From assembly GCA_021819035.1 (NCBI GenBank), contig JAKASL010000001.1, positions 682,001 to 746,000 on the forward strand: a DNA stretch of 64,000 nt, given 5' to 3'. Position numbers and translations under genes: made by a program. The DNA comes from an archaeon. GTDB lineage: Archaea; Thermoproteota; Nitrososphaeria; Nitrososphaerales; Gagatemarchaeaceae. Below are positions 17,018-25,617 of this stretch, piece by piece. The notes beneath the pieces were generated by a model. The model was given only the letters and a program-made list of their open reading frames with translations. It had not been told where the DNA came from and searched no databases. Every line of letters starts with the position of its first letter. The first letter of the stretch is position 1.

Positions 17018-17512
17018 ACTGACCCCCTTACTGAGTTCCCCCGCGAGGTGCTCACGCCCACCTTGTAGAAGGTCGCGGCCCCCCAGTCGAACGGGACGGT
17101 GATGCTGCAGAAGTTCCCGACGAGGACCCGCACGACCCCGTCGGCCTGGCTGCACCCCCCGCTGAGGTCGGAGGAAGGGATCCCTGAAACAGGAACATGC
17201 CGCTCTGCTGGCCGGTCGAGTCCGTCAGGTTGACCAGCGCGACGTCCGAGACGTCGGCCACGATGAAGCCCACGTTCCGCACCGTGGCCGTGACGTTGGC
17301 AGGGGGCCCCGCTCCGAACTAGACTTGCTCGATCACATAGATTTCTTCCGCGGCCTGGGCGCCGTGCCCGAAGAGGAGGGAGAACCCGTTCGAAGTCCCG
17401 CTAAGTGTCGTCGAACCCACAGAGAACACGACCAGCCCGAGCGTCACGGTGATCGCGAGCAGGATGAGCTCCCCCTAATTCCTGACACCCCCCTGCGCCT
17501 TGTGAACCTCAT
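17014..17512 (-). pseudogene. Decayed pilin-like gene
   Basis: An ATG at 17512 gives MRFTRRRGVSGI, a pilin leader. The frame then shifts in a G-run (near 17470), after which LILLAITVTLGLVVF continues the pilin helix. An in-frame TAG follows IYVIEQV. The next part reads ANVTATVRNVGFIVADVSDV, and a second shift near 17180 restores SGGCSQADGVVRVLVGNF to the stop at 17014. At least three lesions are needed, so it is a pseudogene unless several sequencing errors coincide. It sits in frame order between two intact pilin-like genes. Confidence 0.7.
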
Positions 17513-17602
17513 CGAAGCGCCCTCAGATCCTCCGAGGCCCGGTCCGGAGCCGGTCGTATCGTGCCTGGCTGCTGCCTGGGAACGTCTGGTCGCACTTCAT
17601 CT

Positions 17603-18958
17603 CTAGCCAGTCACCTGCACCTCGGCGTACGCCGTCTCGTTCCCGTCAGTCACCATGACGCTATAGTACGCGCCTACCGTCGCCGTGCTTGGCACGACGA
17701 ATGTGACAGAGCCGAGCGTCGGGGTCCCGTAGGTCGCGTCTGCCAGGGTCCCGTTGGCCCAGGTCCAGTACGCTGTCGGGGCGGTGGTGAATCCGTTGAG
17801 GCTGAGGGTCATGTATCCCCCCCGTGTGAGCTGCAGGTAGGGGTAGTTGTCAAGCCCGTCCCCGAACGTCGCCCCGCTCCCATAGCTCGCTACGAAGGGT
17901 ATAGTCTGCCCGAAGGGGGTGTGGTCGCTGTACTCCCCGAAGAGCTCCAGGAATATGGGGGCGACTCCGTTGATCGAGTTCTGAGCGTTCTGGCACCCGC
18001 GCCCAGGCCCCCCGGGCCCGGGGCCTCCGGGTCCGACGCAGACCCCTGGCGAGGGGGCGCTGAAGTTGAGGAGCACTGTCTTTCCATACGGTATGGTGAC
18101 GGGGGTGTACGCCTTCGCGCCCACGCATGGGGGGTGGCCGTCGCCTCCACCGCAGGTGGGGTAGTTGACCAGGTCCCCCACTATGAAGTAGGCGGCAGCG
18201 TTACCTCCGCACCCAGGGCCGCCAAGGCACGCAACCTCCTGGTACAGCGACGTCTGTTCGTTTATGGTGATGTTCCGCTGCAGCGGGTCGAGATTCTCGA
18301 ATGCGCCCTGGAAGAGGGAGTCTACCCCGTCTGGGACGTTGAAGCCGTAGAAACCACCTACCTGCCATCCGTCCCCTATCGTCTTGGGGTTGGCGTCGAC
18401 GGAGTAGAACCTGAATGAGCTGAACTTCATAAAGACAGAGCCGAGCCCTTGCGTAACCCCAGACAGCTGGACCGCCTGCTGCTGGGTGCTCAGAGGGAAG
18501 GTAGCGGCGAAGAGGTTCCCCCTGGCGGTGAAGACCTTTATCGTATAAGTGAGCGTGTTCTCGTAGGTGACCCCTGTGTCGATGACTGGAGACGTGGTGC
18601 CCGGGTCAACAACTACGGGGATGCCACTACTCGAGCCGGGGCCGACGTAGGTCGTATTACCATTCGAGTCCGTCACGAAGGCGCCTGTCACGTTGATAGG
18701 CACTCCTCCGCTGTTTGCCACCACCACGCCGAGGGCGCTCCCCACGAGCTGGGCCGAGACGGTCGCAGACTCGGAGATGGCCCCCTCCACGCTGTCCGCC
18801 CTGCTGAAGAGGGCCGAGGTGTACAGTCTGTCCCCTTGGTTGATGTAAAGGAAGTACCCCGCCCCTACCGTGAAGAGCATTGAGAACAGGAGGACGGCCG
18901 CCAATATCCCCGCAACCCCCCTCCTCCTCCTGTGCAGGCGTCCCCTGTCGAGTTCCAT
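17603..18958 (-). CDS. Large pilin-like surface protein
   Basis: 451 residues. Basic leader RLHRRRRG, then VAGILAAVLLFSMLFTVGAGYFLY, a class III signal peptide. The ectodomain includes a Cys-rich loop (Cys in ACLGGPGCGGN, TCGGGDGHPPCVG, GVCVG and RGCQN) with Gly/Pro-rich spacers, suggesting disulfides. The C-terminal ~80 residues form an Ig-like fold. It is the second gene of the pilin operon, eight bases after the first. Confidence 0.7.
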   Translation of the reverse strand: MELDRGRLHRRRRGVAGILAAVLLFSMLFTVGAGYFLYINQGDRLYTSALFSRADSVEGAISESATVSAQLVGSALGVVVANSGGVPINVTGAFVTDSNGNTTYVGPGSSSGIPVVVDPGTTSPVIDTGVTYENTLTYTIKVFTARGNLFAATFPLSTQQQAVQLSGVTQGLGSVFMKFSSFRFYSVDANPKTIGDGWQVGGFYGFNVPDGVDSLFQGAFENLDPLQRNITINEQTSLYQEVACLGGPGCGGNAAAYFIVGDLVNYPTCGGGDGHPPCVGAKAYTPVTIPYGKTVLLNFSAPSPGVCVGPGGPGPGGPGRGCQNAQNSINGVAPIFLELFGEYSDHTPFGQTIPFVASYGSGATFGDGLDNYPYLQLTRGGYMTLSLNGFTTAPTAYWTWANGTLADATYGTPTLGSVTFVVPSTATVGAYYSVMVTDGNETAYAEVQVTG

Positions 18959-18966
18959 CTACTGTC

Positions 18967-19530
18967 TCACTTCGTCATATAGGCTGTCACTGTGTTACCA
19001 TAGAGGCCGAGGACGCTCACGGAGTACGCTACCCCGCTGTCGAAGCTGGCCGCCGAGCAGGCGGGGAGGGCGAGGGTGAGGCGCTGGACCCCCCCCTTCG
19101 GCAGGTCTATCGCGGAGGGCTGAGGGGCGGGGTTGAGTGGGTCGTACAGCACGTCCGGGCCTTCATAGTTGGCCACGCTGGAAGTGGAGCACTTCTCAGG
19201 GCCGAAGGACACGACCTCGGTCGCGTTGTAGAGGAGGTACATTGACCTCGAGGCGTTATAGATGAGCACCTGGACCGGCTGGAAGTTGATCTGGCCGTCG
19301 TTGTAAAGCCAGATGGTGGCGGCTGATGCGGAGAAGTTCATGTTCACCACCACGAACCTCTCCTCGAGGTAGTTCACGTTCCCTCCGACGCTGGCGCCAT
19401 ACGCCCTCTCGGACACCCCCGCCTCGCCGTTGACCCACCCCCAGACCGCGAAGCCAGCGATGAGCGTCGCCCCTATCAGGAGGACTGTCGCCACCAGCTC
19501 GGAGACCCCCGCGCGCCGCCGGATCATCAT
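18967..19530 (-). CDS. Pilin-like protein, first gene of the pilin operon
   Basis: 187 residues, close to a typical archaeal pilin. MMIRRRAG leader, then VSELVATVLLIGATLIAG, a strong class III signal peptide. A small beta domain with NFSAS and a Cys pair (EKCSTSS, PACSA) follows. As the first and smallest gene it is the best candidate for a major subunit. No secretion ATPase or platform protein is in the window, so the assembly machinery must be elsewhere. Confidence 0.75.
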   Translation of the reverse strand: MMIRRRAGVSELVATVLLIGATLIAGFAVWGWVNGEAGVSERAYGASVGGNVNYLEERFVVVNMNFSASAATIWLYNDGQINFQPVQVLIYNASRSMYLLYNATEVVSFGPEKCSTSSVANYEGPDVLYDPLNPAPQPSAIDLPKGGVQRLTLALPACSAASFDSGVAYSVSVLGLYGNTVTAYMTK

Positions 19531-19590
19531 GGTCCACCTGCGGCTGGGCGTCGAGGAATAATTATCGTTGTGGACGCGGCATATGGATTC

Positions 19591-19622
19591 CCACTACTAC
19601 CACCACCACCGCCGCTATCATT
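19591..19622 (-). promoter_or_regulatory. CCA/CTA triplet element, site D, upstream of the pilin operon
   Basis: On the - strand AATGATAGCGGCGGTGGTGG continues through GTGGTAGTAGTGG, about 60 bases before the pilin start at 19530. A further AT-rich stretch (ATAATTATT, 19557-19565) lies nearer the gene and could be the actual TATA region. Confidence 0.5.
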
Positions 19623-19825
19623 GCGAATGCCTCCACCTGCCTGTCGCTCGCTCAAGGGCCGGGCCCCGGACCACTTCTCGATGTGCAGCAGGCTCAGATT
19701 CGGGGTCGGGACGCGTCGCTCAATGCGAGACCCCGTCCCCTCCGGGAGGGTCTTCGCCGTCAAGCTGTCGGGGGACCCAACGGCCTAGTGAACTTAGGAA
19801 GAAGTTCTTCCAGAACCCAGACGTC

Positions 19826-20122
19826 ATGTCGGCGGCGCTGCTCCTTCCGGGGCCTTTCCTCGCGGTTGGCGTCCCTCAGATGCTCTGGAGGGGCAGCAGG
19901 AACATGAAGTGGTTCGTAACCGTCGGCGCGCTCACTACCGTCTGGTTCGTCTTCGACCCTCTCAACCATACGCTGGACTACTTCTCCCTCAGCGCCGGGT
20001 CGACCGGCGTGGGTATAGTCCGGGAGACGGCCTCGCTCGCGCTGCAGAGGGCGATAACCGACTGGCTCAGGTTCGGTTTCTTCCTCGCCGTCTTCGTCGC
20101 GACACTGAAAGGAAGACAGTGA
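19826..20122 (+). CDS. Small integral membrane protein
   Basis: 98 residues from the ATG at 19826, with two or three membrane helices (ALLLPGPFLAVGVPQML, WFVTVGALTTVWFVFD, LRFGFFLAVFVATL). The same frame is open upstream (SELRKKFFQNPDV precedes the ATG) but no better start is seen there. No family recognised. It is divergent from the pilin operon and convergent with the membrane protein on the other strand. Confidence 0.5.
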   Translation: MSAALLLPGPFLAVGVPQMLWRGSRNMKWFVTVGALTTVWFVFDPLNHTLDYFSLSAGSTGVGIVRETASLALQRAITDWLRFGFFLAVFVATLKGRQ

Positions 20123-20395
20123 CACGGACCAGCCTGCGGTTCGAATCGCGCAGACGCATCCGCTCTCTGAAACGACACCGCCTTCGCGCGGCCGAAGCAG
20201 AGCACGGAAGGGCTTCAACCGGCATCGGACCTCAGGAGCAGTGGTAGCCCGCAGGTCGTCGCGATGGCAGCAGCCCACACACCTGGCGGGTCGAGTGACT
20301 AGGCCCCGCGAACACCGAGCCATCGGCAGCCGTGGCAGCATGGAGCCCCGGTCGCAGAGGCACCTGCAGCACCATCAGACCACCCGTGCACGGCG

Positions 20396-21253
20396 CTAGG
20401 CGACGGGCGACGATCGCGAATAGGTTGCTCCCTTCTCTGTCCTCCAGGCCAGCGGGATTGCTATCAGGGCGATGACGTCGCCGGCGTCGGCTACCAGGGA
20501 AGGCCACCCGTTGAAGGCGGCCTGGAACCCCAGGACGGGGAGGAGGGCGAGCCGCGGGACGGTCGCGAGGAACATCGCGGCGACGAGGAGGGCGGTGAGG
20601 GTCCGCCTCCTCCCAAGAAACAAGGAGTAGACCAGAGGGACGAGGGCCATGGCGACCATCATGTCCGAAGTGAAGGCGAGGAGCCCCCAGGCGGTGTGGG
20701 TGACGGCCGGCGAGGACAGCGTGACCGCGGTGAGGTTCCACGGGCCCCCGCGGATGAGGTCCCCGCTCCCGTCTGTGGCGTAGAAGACTGCTATGAAGGT
20801 CCCGAGCCCCGCCCCCAACTTCCAGGAGCTCTCCCGCCCTGAGTAGGAGAGGTAGGCCATGGCCACGAAGAAGAGCATGAAGACCATGTGCCCGGCGAAG
20901 AAGTCGAAGTAGTCCCCGAGGATGGCAGGGACGAGAAGCAGGAGCCACCAGTTCCCCCAGGTCACGAGCTTCTGGGAGCCCCCCTGCCCCCTCGCCCTGT
21001 CCATGTAAGCAGCGACAGCCACCGCCGAGAGGACGACGAAGAGGGTCGCGGCGAGGCCGAAGCCGACGGCGGGGGTGAAGGCCATCCCTCCGTTCACGTA
21101 GGCGGTGACAGGATCGACCTGGCTCGCTATGGCTGTGGGACCTGCGACCGCAAGAACTGCGTCCAGGAGGAGCGTCGCCCGGACGAGCAGTGATGCTCTC
21201 GGGGGGAGCGACTTCAGCGGGGACGTGCCTGCCTGGCCGGGGGCCAAACCCAA
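20396..21253 (-). CDS. Polytopic membrane protein of unknown function
   Basis: 285 residues with about eight hydrophobic segments, for example LLVRATLLLDAVLAVAG, VGFGLAATLFVVLSAVAVAAY, WWLLLLVPAILGDYFDFFAGHM and MMVAMALVPLVYSLFLG. Acidic and His residues within helices (GDYFDFFAGH) could bind a metal or haem. No known family is recognised. The start may be a later codon because the first ~20 residues are Pro-rich. Confidence 0.55.
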   Translation of the reverse strand: MGLAPGQAGTSPLKSLPPRASLLVRATLLLDAVLAVAGPTAIASQVDPVTAYVNGGMAFTPAVGFGLAATLFVVLSAVAVAAYMDRARGQGGSQKLVTWGNWWLLLLVPAILGDYFDFFAGHMVFMLFFVAMAYLSYSGRESSWKLGAGLGTFIAVFYATDGSGDLIRGGPWNLTAVTLSSPAVTHTAWGLLAFTSDMMVAMALVPLVYSLFLGRRRTLTALLVAAMFLATVPRLALLPVLGFQAAFNGWPSLVADAGDVIALIAIPLAWRTEKGATYSRSSPVA

Positions 21254-21569
21254 CGGGCGGCCTGTCCCCCCGGCCTGCTATTAAGCGCGACTGGGGGGTT
21301 GAAACCCCGCAGAAGCCCACTAGGGGTCGAGGCGCCCAGGGGCGCTTCCGGCCACTCATCCCTGCCTGTCCCCTCCCTGGAACCGCCCAGGTCCACCAGG
21401 GGACCGACGAGAAGCGCTATGCGAAGTGCGACGACGCCGGCCACACCAGCAAGGACGAGGAGTTTACGCGATGAGGACTGACCAGGAGAGCCTGTCGGTT
21501 TCACGTTGTGCCCGGCCTTGGAGACACGCTCGAAAGTTTTAACGTCGGGCGCCTGAAGCGCAAGCCATC
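21254..21569. other. Intergenic region
   Basis: Between divergent genes. AAAGTTTTAA at 21533-21542 is a good TATA-like box for the isochorismatase-family gene that starts at 21570. Nothing else is recognised. Confidence 0.45.
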
Positions 21570-22142
21570 TTGGCAGAGCCGTTGAACATAGAGAAGCCCA
21601 AGACGGCCCTCGTGGTGATAGACCTCCAGAAGGGGATATCGCAGATGGAGGCGAAGCCCCACCCCGCGAAAGAGGTGATCGCCAACGCCGCAAAGCTCGC
21701 GGCCGCGTTCAGGAAGAACGCGATGCCCGTCTTCCTGGTGCACGTCGCCATGGGCCCCGGGACGGCGCTGAAGGCGATAAGCGACGAGACCTTCCAGAGG
21801 CCCTCTAACGCGGCCCCCGACTGGGCAGACTTCGTCCCAGAGATGACCCCTCAGCAGGGCGACGTCGTGATAACGAAGAGGCAGTGGGGGGCGTTCTATG
21901 GGACGGAGCTCGAGCTGTGCCTCAGGAGGAGGGGGCTCGACACCATCGTCCTGTGCGGGATAGCCACAGACTACGGGGTGGAGAGCACGGCGAGGTTCGC
22001 CTACGAGTACGGCTTCCAGCAGATTTTCGCCGAGGACGCGATGAGCTCGAGGTCGGAGGAGCAGCACGACGCGGCAGTCAACTTCGTGCTGAAGAGGATC
22101 GGCAGGGTACGGAAGACAGAGGAGATACTGAAGGCGCTCTAG
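21570..22142 (+). CDS. Isochorismatase-family hydrolase lacking the usual Cys
   Basis: 190 residues. VVIDLQKGI supplies the first catalytic Asp and TKRQWGAFYGTELE the Lys. The segment that normally holds the nucleophile reads CGIATDYGVESTAR, with Gly where cysteine hydrolases have Cys. The ending AEDAMSSRSEEQHDAAVNFVLKRIGRVR resembles the YecD group, which also has Gly there. It may therefore not act as a cysteine amidase. Single gene starting at TTG, ~30 bases after a TATA-like box. Confidence 0.75.
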   Translation: MAEPLNIEKPKTALVVIDLQKGISQMEAKPHPAKEVIANAAKLAAAFRKNAMPVFLVHVAMGPGTALKAISDETFQRPSNAAPDWADFVPEMTPQQGDVVITKRQWGAFYGTELELCLRRRGLDTIVLCGIATDYGVESTARFAYEYGFQQIFAEDAMSSRSEEQHDAAVNFVLKRIGRVRKTEEILKAL

Positions 22143-22181
22143 CCGCGGCCCTCGCCTGGTGGTCGGCGGATGGGTAGCCAA

Positions 22182-22190
22182 GCCTATATG
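22182..22190 (+). promoter_or_regulatory. TATA-like box and repeated operator-like sequence of the second vapBC
   Basis: GCCTATATG lies 25-33 bases before the ATG at 22215. It is followed by two near-copies of ATGTCTAC/ATATCTAC, which could be the RHH operator for autoregulation. Confidence 0.45.
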
Positions 22191-22214
22191 TCTACATATC
22201 TACATCTTCCCATC

Positions 22215-22475
22215 ATGAGCACCACCATCAGGGTCTCGAAGCGGGACAAGGAGGCCCTCGAAGGCCTCCGGAAGCGGCTGGGGACGAAGACGATGTCGGA
22301 GACGCTCAGACGGGCCATCGCCCTTGCCCGGGCCAGCGACGACAGGTTCGCGGGGAACATCGAGGCCCTCCAGAAGGTCCTTTCCACGGCGCGGCCGTCT
22401 GCCAAGGGGGTGGTCAGGGCTTCAGAGCGGGTCGACGAGGAGGTCGCCGCCGCCCTCGCGGCCGAGTCAGCCTAG
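22215..22475 (+). CDS. vapB: VapB-type ribbon-helix-helix antitoxin
   Basis: 86 residues. MSTTIRVSKRDKEALEGLRK and TMSETLRRAIALARA form an RHH DNA-binding fold; the C-terminal 45 residues are the likely toxin-binding tail. The ATG at 22215 is preferred over earlier codons because the RHH strand starts there and the TATA box fits. The TAG stop is directly followed by the GTG of the toxin. Confidence 0.78.
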   Translation: MSTTIRVSKRDKEALEGLRKRLGTKTMSETLRRAIALARASDDRFAGNIEALQKVLSTARPSAKGVVRASERVDEEVAAALAAESA

Positions 22476-22973
22476 GTGGGCGCGCTGGCCATATTCCTGG
22501 ACACAGGGGTGCTGTACGCCCTGCACGACACCGCCGACGTCCACCACCTCGACGCAGCCGCCATCGTCCTGCACGCCCTCCGTGGGAAGTGGGGGAGCCC
22601 GTATTTCGGCAGCTATGTCACTGTGGAGACGACCCTCATGCTGAAGTCCAGGCTCGGCTGGGCCGCCGCCCGTGCCTTCCCAGGCTCGGTCAAGGAGATG
22701 GGGGCGAGGGAACTGGTCGTCGACGAAGAGACCCACAGGAAGGCCCTGGGGATGTTCGCAGAAGGGAAGCGGGAGCTCAGCGTGACCGACGCCGCTTCGG
22801 TCCTGCTCATGTACGCCCTGGGGATAGGCGCCTTCGCCACCTTCGACAGCCGGAGCTTCGGAGGGGGGGCGCAGGAGGTGGTCGGGGACGGATACTCGGA
22901 GGAACTCAGCGACAGGGAGAAGGAAGAGGTGGACAGGTTCTCGAGAGCCGGGGCGAAGGGCCCGGCCCGGTGA
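22476..22973 (+). CDS. vapC: VapC toxin, PIN-domain ribonuclease
   Basis: 165 residues beginning at GTG. Catalytic acids: Asp in IFLDTGVLYAL, Glu in VTVETTLML, Asp in LSVTDAASVLL and Asp in FATFDSRSFGG. It is somewhat longer than average because of a charged C-terminal tail (EELSDREKEEVDRF). Intact partner of the antitoxin just upstream. Confidence 0.87.
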   Translation: MGALAIFLDTGVLYALHDTADVHHLDAAAIVLHALRGKWGSPYFGSYVTVETTLMLKSRLGWAAARAFPGSVKEMGARELVVDEETHRKALGMFAEGKRELSVTDAASVLLMYALGIGAFATFDSRSFGGGAQEVVGDGYSEELSDREKEEVDRFSRAGAKGPAR

Positions 22974-22984
22974 AGTCCGACCGC

Positions 22985-23494
22985 TCAGCCAACCATCTTG
23001 GTTGTCTCTCGGCCTATCCCCTTCTCCACGTGCTCCGTCCAGAGCATGAGCGCAGACCCGACTATCAGTATGATGAAGAGAAGATCGACCGCAGTAAAGT
23101 CGCTGTAGAGCGCGATTGACATCGGCAAGAGGAGCAGCATCCAGAAGCTGCCCAAGAGGTCGGAGCGCGTGGCTCCTGGCCTTGTCGACAAGTACACAGA
23201 AAGAAAGATGGACGTGGAGCCCATAAGAAGGAGGCTCAACACGAACGGCGCGAACGTCGCCATGAACGCCTCCGAGCCCGTAACCGAGTCGACGTACTCG
23301 ACGTAGCCGACCACAGCCGTAAAGAAGCCGAGAGACGCAATCAGGAGAAGATAGACTCCCTTCTTCGAACGGCTGGACAGCCTAGTCCAGGCGGATTCCA
23401 TTTCCGCATTTGTCGCGTGCTTGGTCGAGCTCGCATCTTCAATCAATGAACCGGGCAACAGTGACCGGCCTCCCTCTTGCGGCGGCGTCTTCAT
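22985..23494 (-). CDS. Four-helix membrane protein of unknown function
   Basis: 169 residues from an ATG at 23494 (an earlier frame start exists at 23536). Four hydrophobic segments: VYLLLIASLGFFTAVVGYV, FVLSLLLMGSTSIFLSVYL, FWMLLLLPMSIALYSDF and VDLLFIILIVGSALMLW. The N-terminal ~55 residues are soluble. No family recognised. Convergent with the preceding vapBC pair. Confidence 0.55.
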   Translation of the reverse strand: MKTPPQEGGRSLLPGSLIEDASSTKHATNAEMESAWTRLSSRSKKGVYLLLIASLGFFTAVVGYVEYVDSVTGSEAFMATFAPFVLSLLLMGSTSIFLSVYLSTRPGATRSDLLGSFWMLLLLPMSIALYSDFTAVDLLFIILIVGSALMLWTEHVEKGIGRETTKMVG

Positions 23495-24237
23495 AACTCT
23501 TCCAGCGCATGTTCGCGGTGCTTCGAATGGGGCCATGGACTGCTTCGCAATGCGGCCGTCTGAACTTCCCCGAAGGGAGCAGACAGGAAGCTGCTGACCG
23601 GCCCCTCAGCCCCGCAAGCTCAGCGAAGTTTCGAGCCGGTCGTCTGCGCCTCTCCTCTTCCGGTGAATCTACTGGAGAGGCGACCCTCCCTCTTCGTGTG
23701 ATTCCGAGGGGGGAGGACCCCCCCAGGCCGCAGCGCAAGGCCTCTGCCCGTACTTCCTCGGCCTGAGTCTTAGAGGAGTATCGCACGCCCTTGACCCGTT
23801 TGCCGAGAGGAGTCACGAGGCCGTGCGGAAGTGTGTGCATGGATACGAACCGCGTCGTGCCTACGATGTCAAGGGGGTCAGGCCTTCCTCATAGACGAGA
23901 CCTCCGTGACGAGGAGTTGAGCTCCTCACCGTCGACCAGGAGCTGAGGTCGACCATCAGGGGGCACAACCTCGCCGACACCTCGGTGTTCCTTCGGAGAT
24001 GCGGGCGCTGCCGCGAAGACGTCGAAGGTGATACTGCAGATGCGCTCTCGCCAGGAGACAGAGCAGTCCATAGAGAGGTCAGACTAGGCGTGGAGGGACT
24101 TTGGCGGAGAAGCATCTCGTCCTTCCTGAGAGGACGAGCCAGACCATCTCCACAACGTCGAATCGCCCTGTAGGTAAGGATGGGAAGACTATGGGTGAAT
24201 GCTCATAAACAGGTAAATGAACTCAGAAACTGGGAGA
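23495..24237. other. 0.7 kb without a recognisable gene
   Basis: Frames are short and interrupted on both strands and I see no conserved motif. The last 40 bases contain an AT-rich stretch (TCATAAAC near 24204) that could once have driven the AbrB-VapC remnant downstream. Confidence 0.5.
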
Positions 24238-24476
24238 ATGGACGTAATAGAGGTAAGGAAAGTGGACGGACAGGGTAGGGTGCTCCTCCCTTCTGAATGG
24301 AGGGGAAGGAACTCGGACAGACGAAGGAAGTCATCATCTTGAGCCAGGGCGACCACCTGAAGATCATCCCGAAGAATAAGGTCGACCTCACGAGGTTCTT
24401 CGACAAGGTGGATCTGGGTGTAGATGCCATCGGAGACTGGGGATCCTTCGAGTCAGCTTTCGACGAGGAAGTGTGA
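24238..24476 (+). pseudogene. Frameshifted AbrB-type antitoxin
   Basis: MDVIEVRKVDGQGRVLLPSE is a clear AbrB start. One missing G in a G-run near 24300 breaks the frame; adding it gives SEWRGKELGQ and then TKEVIILSQGDHLKIIPKNK, the rest of the AbrB fold, with an acidic tail ending at TGA 24476. It is either a real frameshift or a sequencing error. The partner toxin that follows is also damaged, which favours real decay. Confidence 0.7.
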
Positions 24477-24482
24477 CGGGGG

Positions 24483-24938
24483 CTGAAGTTCCTCGACGCC
24501 AACCCTTTCGTATATGCCTACTACAAACCTCGGAGGACACTGACCGCGGACGAAAAGCTGATGAAAGAAGAGGCCAAGACCATAGTCGCCAGGGTCAGCA
24601 GGGGGGAGGAGCAGGTGCTGACGAGCGTCGTGCACATTTCAGAGGCCTCCAATATCCTCAAGCGAAGGATGGCGATTTCCGAGCTGGCCGAGCTCGTTTC
24701 GGGGCTGCTCACGAACGTGAACGTGTAGGTCGAAGGGGTCACGCCCGAGGAGTATCTCGGGGCTGCCGAGTCGGCTCGCGACCTTGGGCTCGACCCGAAC
24801 GATTCCCTGGCCGTCCGCCTGATGAGGCGTCACGGGGTCCAGGACATCTTCGCCTTCGACAGGGGTTTCGACAGGGTCGAGGGGGTCACGCGCCTTCCCG
24901 GCTCCCCCGGCAAGCGCAAGGAAGGCGAGGCCGAGTGA
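24483..24938 (+). pseudogene. Decayed VapC toxin with internal stop and lost start
   Basis: The frame reads LKFLDANPFVYAYY, a PIN start in which the expected ATG is now CTG (24483). It continues through VVHISEASNILKRR (catalytic Glu) to an in-frame TAG at 24726, then VEGVTPEEYL, LDPNDSLAVRLMRR (Asp) and IFAFDRGFDRV (Asp). All PIN acids are still recognisable, so inactivation is fairly recent. Confidence 0.75.
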
Positions 24939-25008
24939 GCGCGGCCCCATCAGCACTCCTGGGCGGTAGTGACGGCTCCGTCAGGGGTGGACCGTCGGGC
25001 ACAGGTTC

Positions 25009-25197
25009 GGGGGTCGGCAGCGTCAGGAAGCCGGATGGCATCGGGGAGACGGCGTCGGCAGGGGCGCGCATGGCGACGACTGCACCGAAGGCCATCAGGC
25101 GGATTGCCTCCCTTCGCAAGAGCGAAGAGACGGCAAATGGGTTCGCCGAAGCCTGAAGGGGTTCGTCGCCAAGAACAACCTCGTACTCCCCGCCAAT
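25009..25197 (+). pseudogene. Remnant of a transaldolase 3' end
   Basis: The translation VGSVRKPDGIGETASAGARM, then ATTAPKAIRRIASLRKSEET and, after a shift, KGFVAKNNLVLP, aligns along its length with the C terminus of the transaldolase at 8079-8771 (GSIRKPEDVEEIVAAGADIA, then TVTPKVLNQMAYHPKTEET and KEFVAKNKLTVP). It is a diverged, truncated second copy. A possible continuation upstream (24953 onward) is weaker. Confidence 0.65.
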
Positions 25198-25310
25198 CGA
25201 GGCCGGCTTCATACGCGAGCCCAGCTCAGCAACTGCGACGTCCTCACCTGGTCCCAGGTCCCTCCAGTCTCCGTCCGACTTCGAGGCCAAGTGCGCTGAG
25301 TTGAAAGTGT

Positions 25311-25480
25311 GAAACACTCGAACCGACGTCCGTCCGCGTACACCCCTCGCCCAGCAGCACCTCAACGTCGAAGGCGTAATGAACACCTCAAAGCTCAGAG
25401 ACTTCTTCAGGCGCGAGATGTCCGCGGCAAAGAGGGACGGCTCCTGGTTCAGGCTCGGGGGGGTGGAGCGGGGCGCGTCG
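25311..25480 (+). pseudogene. Copy 1 of an unnamed gene family: leader plus first ~30 codons
   Basis: Bases 25317-25378 match the leader of the full-length gene at 35257. From the ATG at 25379 the product MNTSKLRDFFRREMSAAKRD, then GSWFRLG, is nearly identical to the full-length protein. Similarity stops near 25475, and the frame runs on as an unrelated basic sequence to 25636. The gene is truncated. Confidence 0.7.
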
Positions 25481-25617
25481 GGAGCAGGGACAGGCCAGGT
25501 GGCCGCGAAGACGCGCTTCAGCCTTGCCCACGGCGAAGAGATCGCGGTGAAGGCTGCGGATAAAGAGCGGAAGGGACGACCACGCGCGCGAGGAAGATGG
25601 TGGAGGAGAGGTAGAGG

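Noticed and set aside
20125-20160. tRNA T-arm-like GGTTCGAATC
   Set aside because: The flanking bases do not form a five-pair stem and no acceptor or anticodon arm can be drawn; no tRNA was found anywhere in the window.
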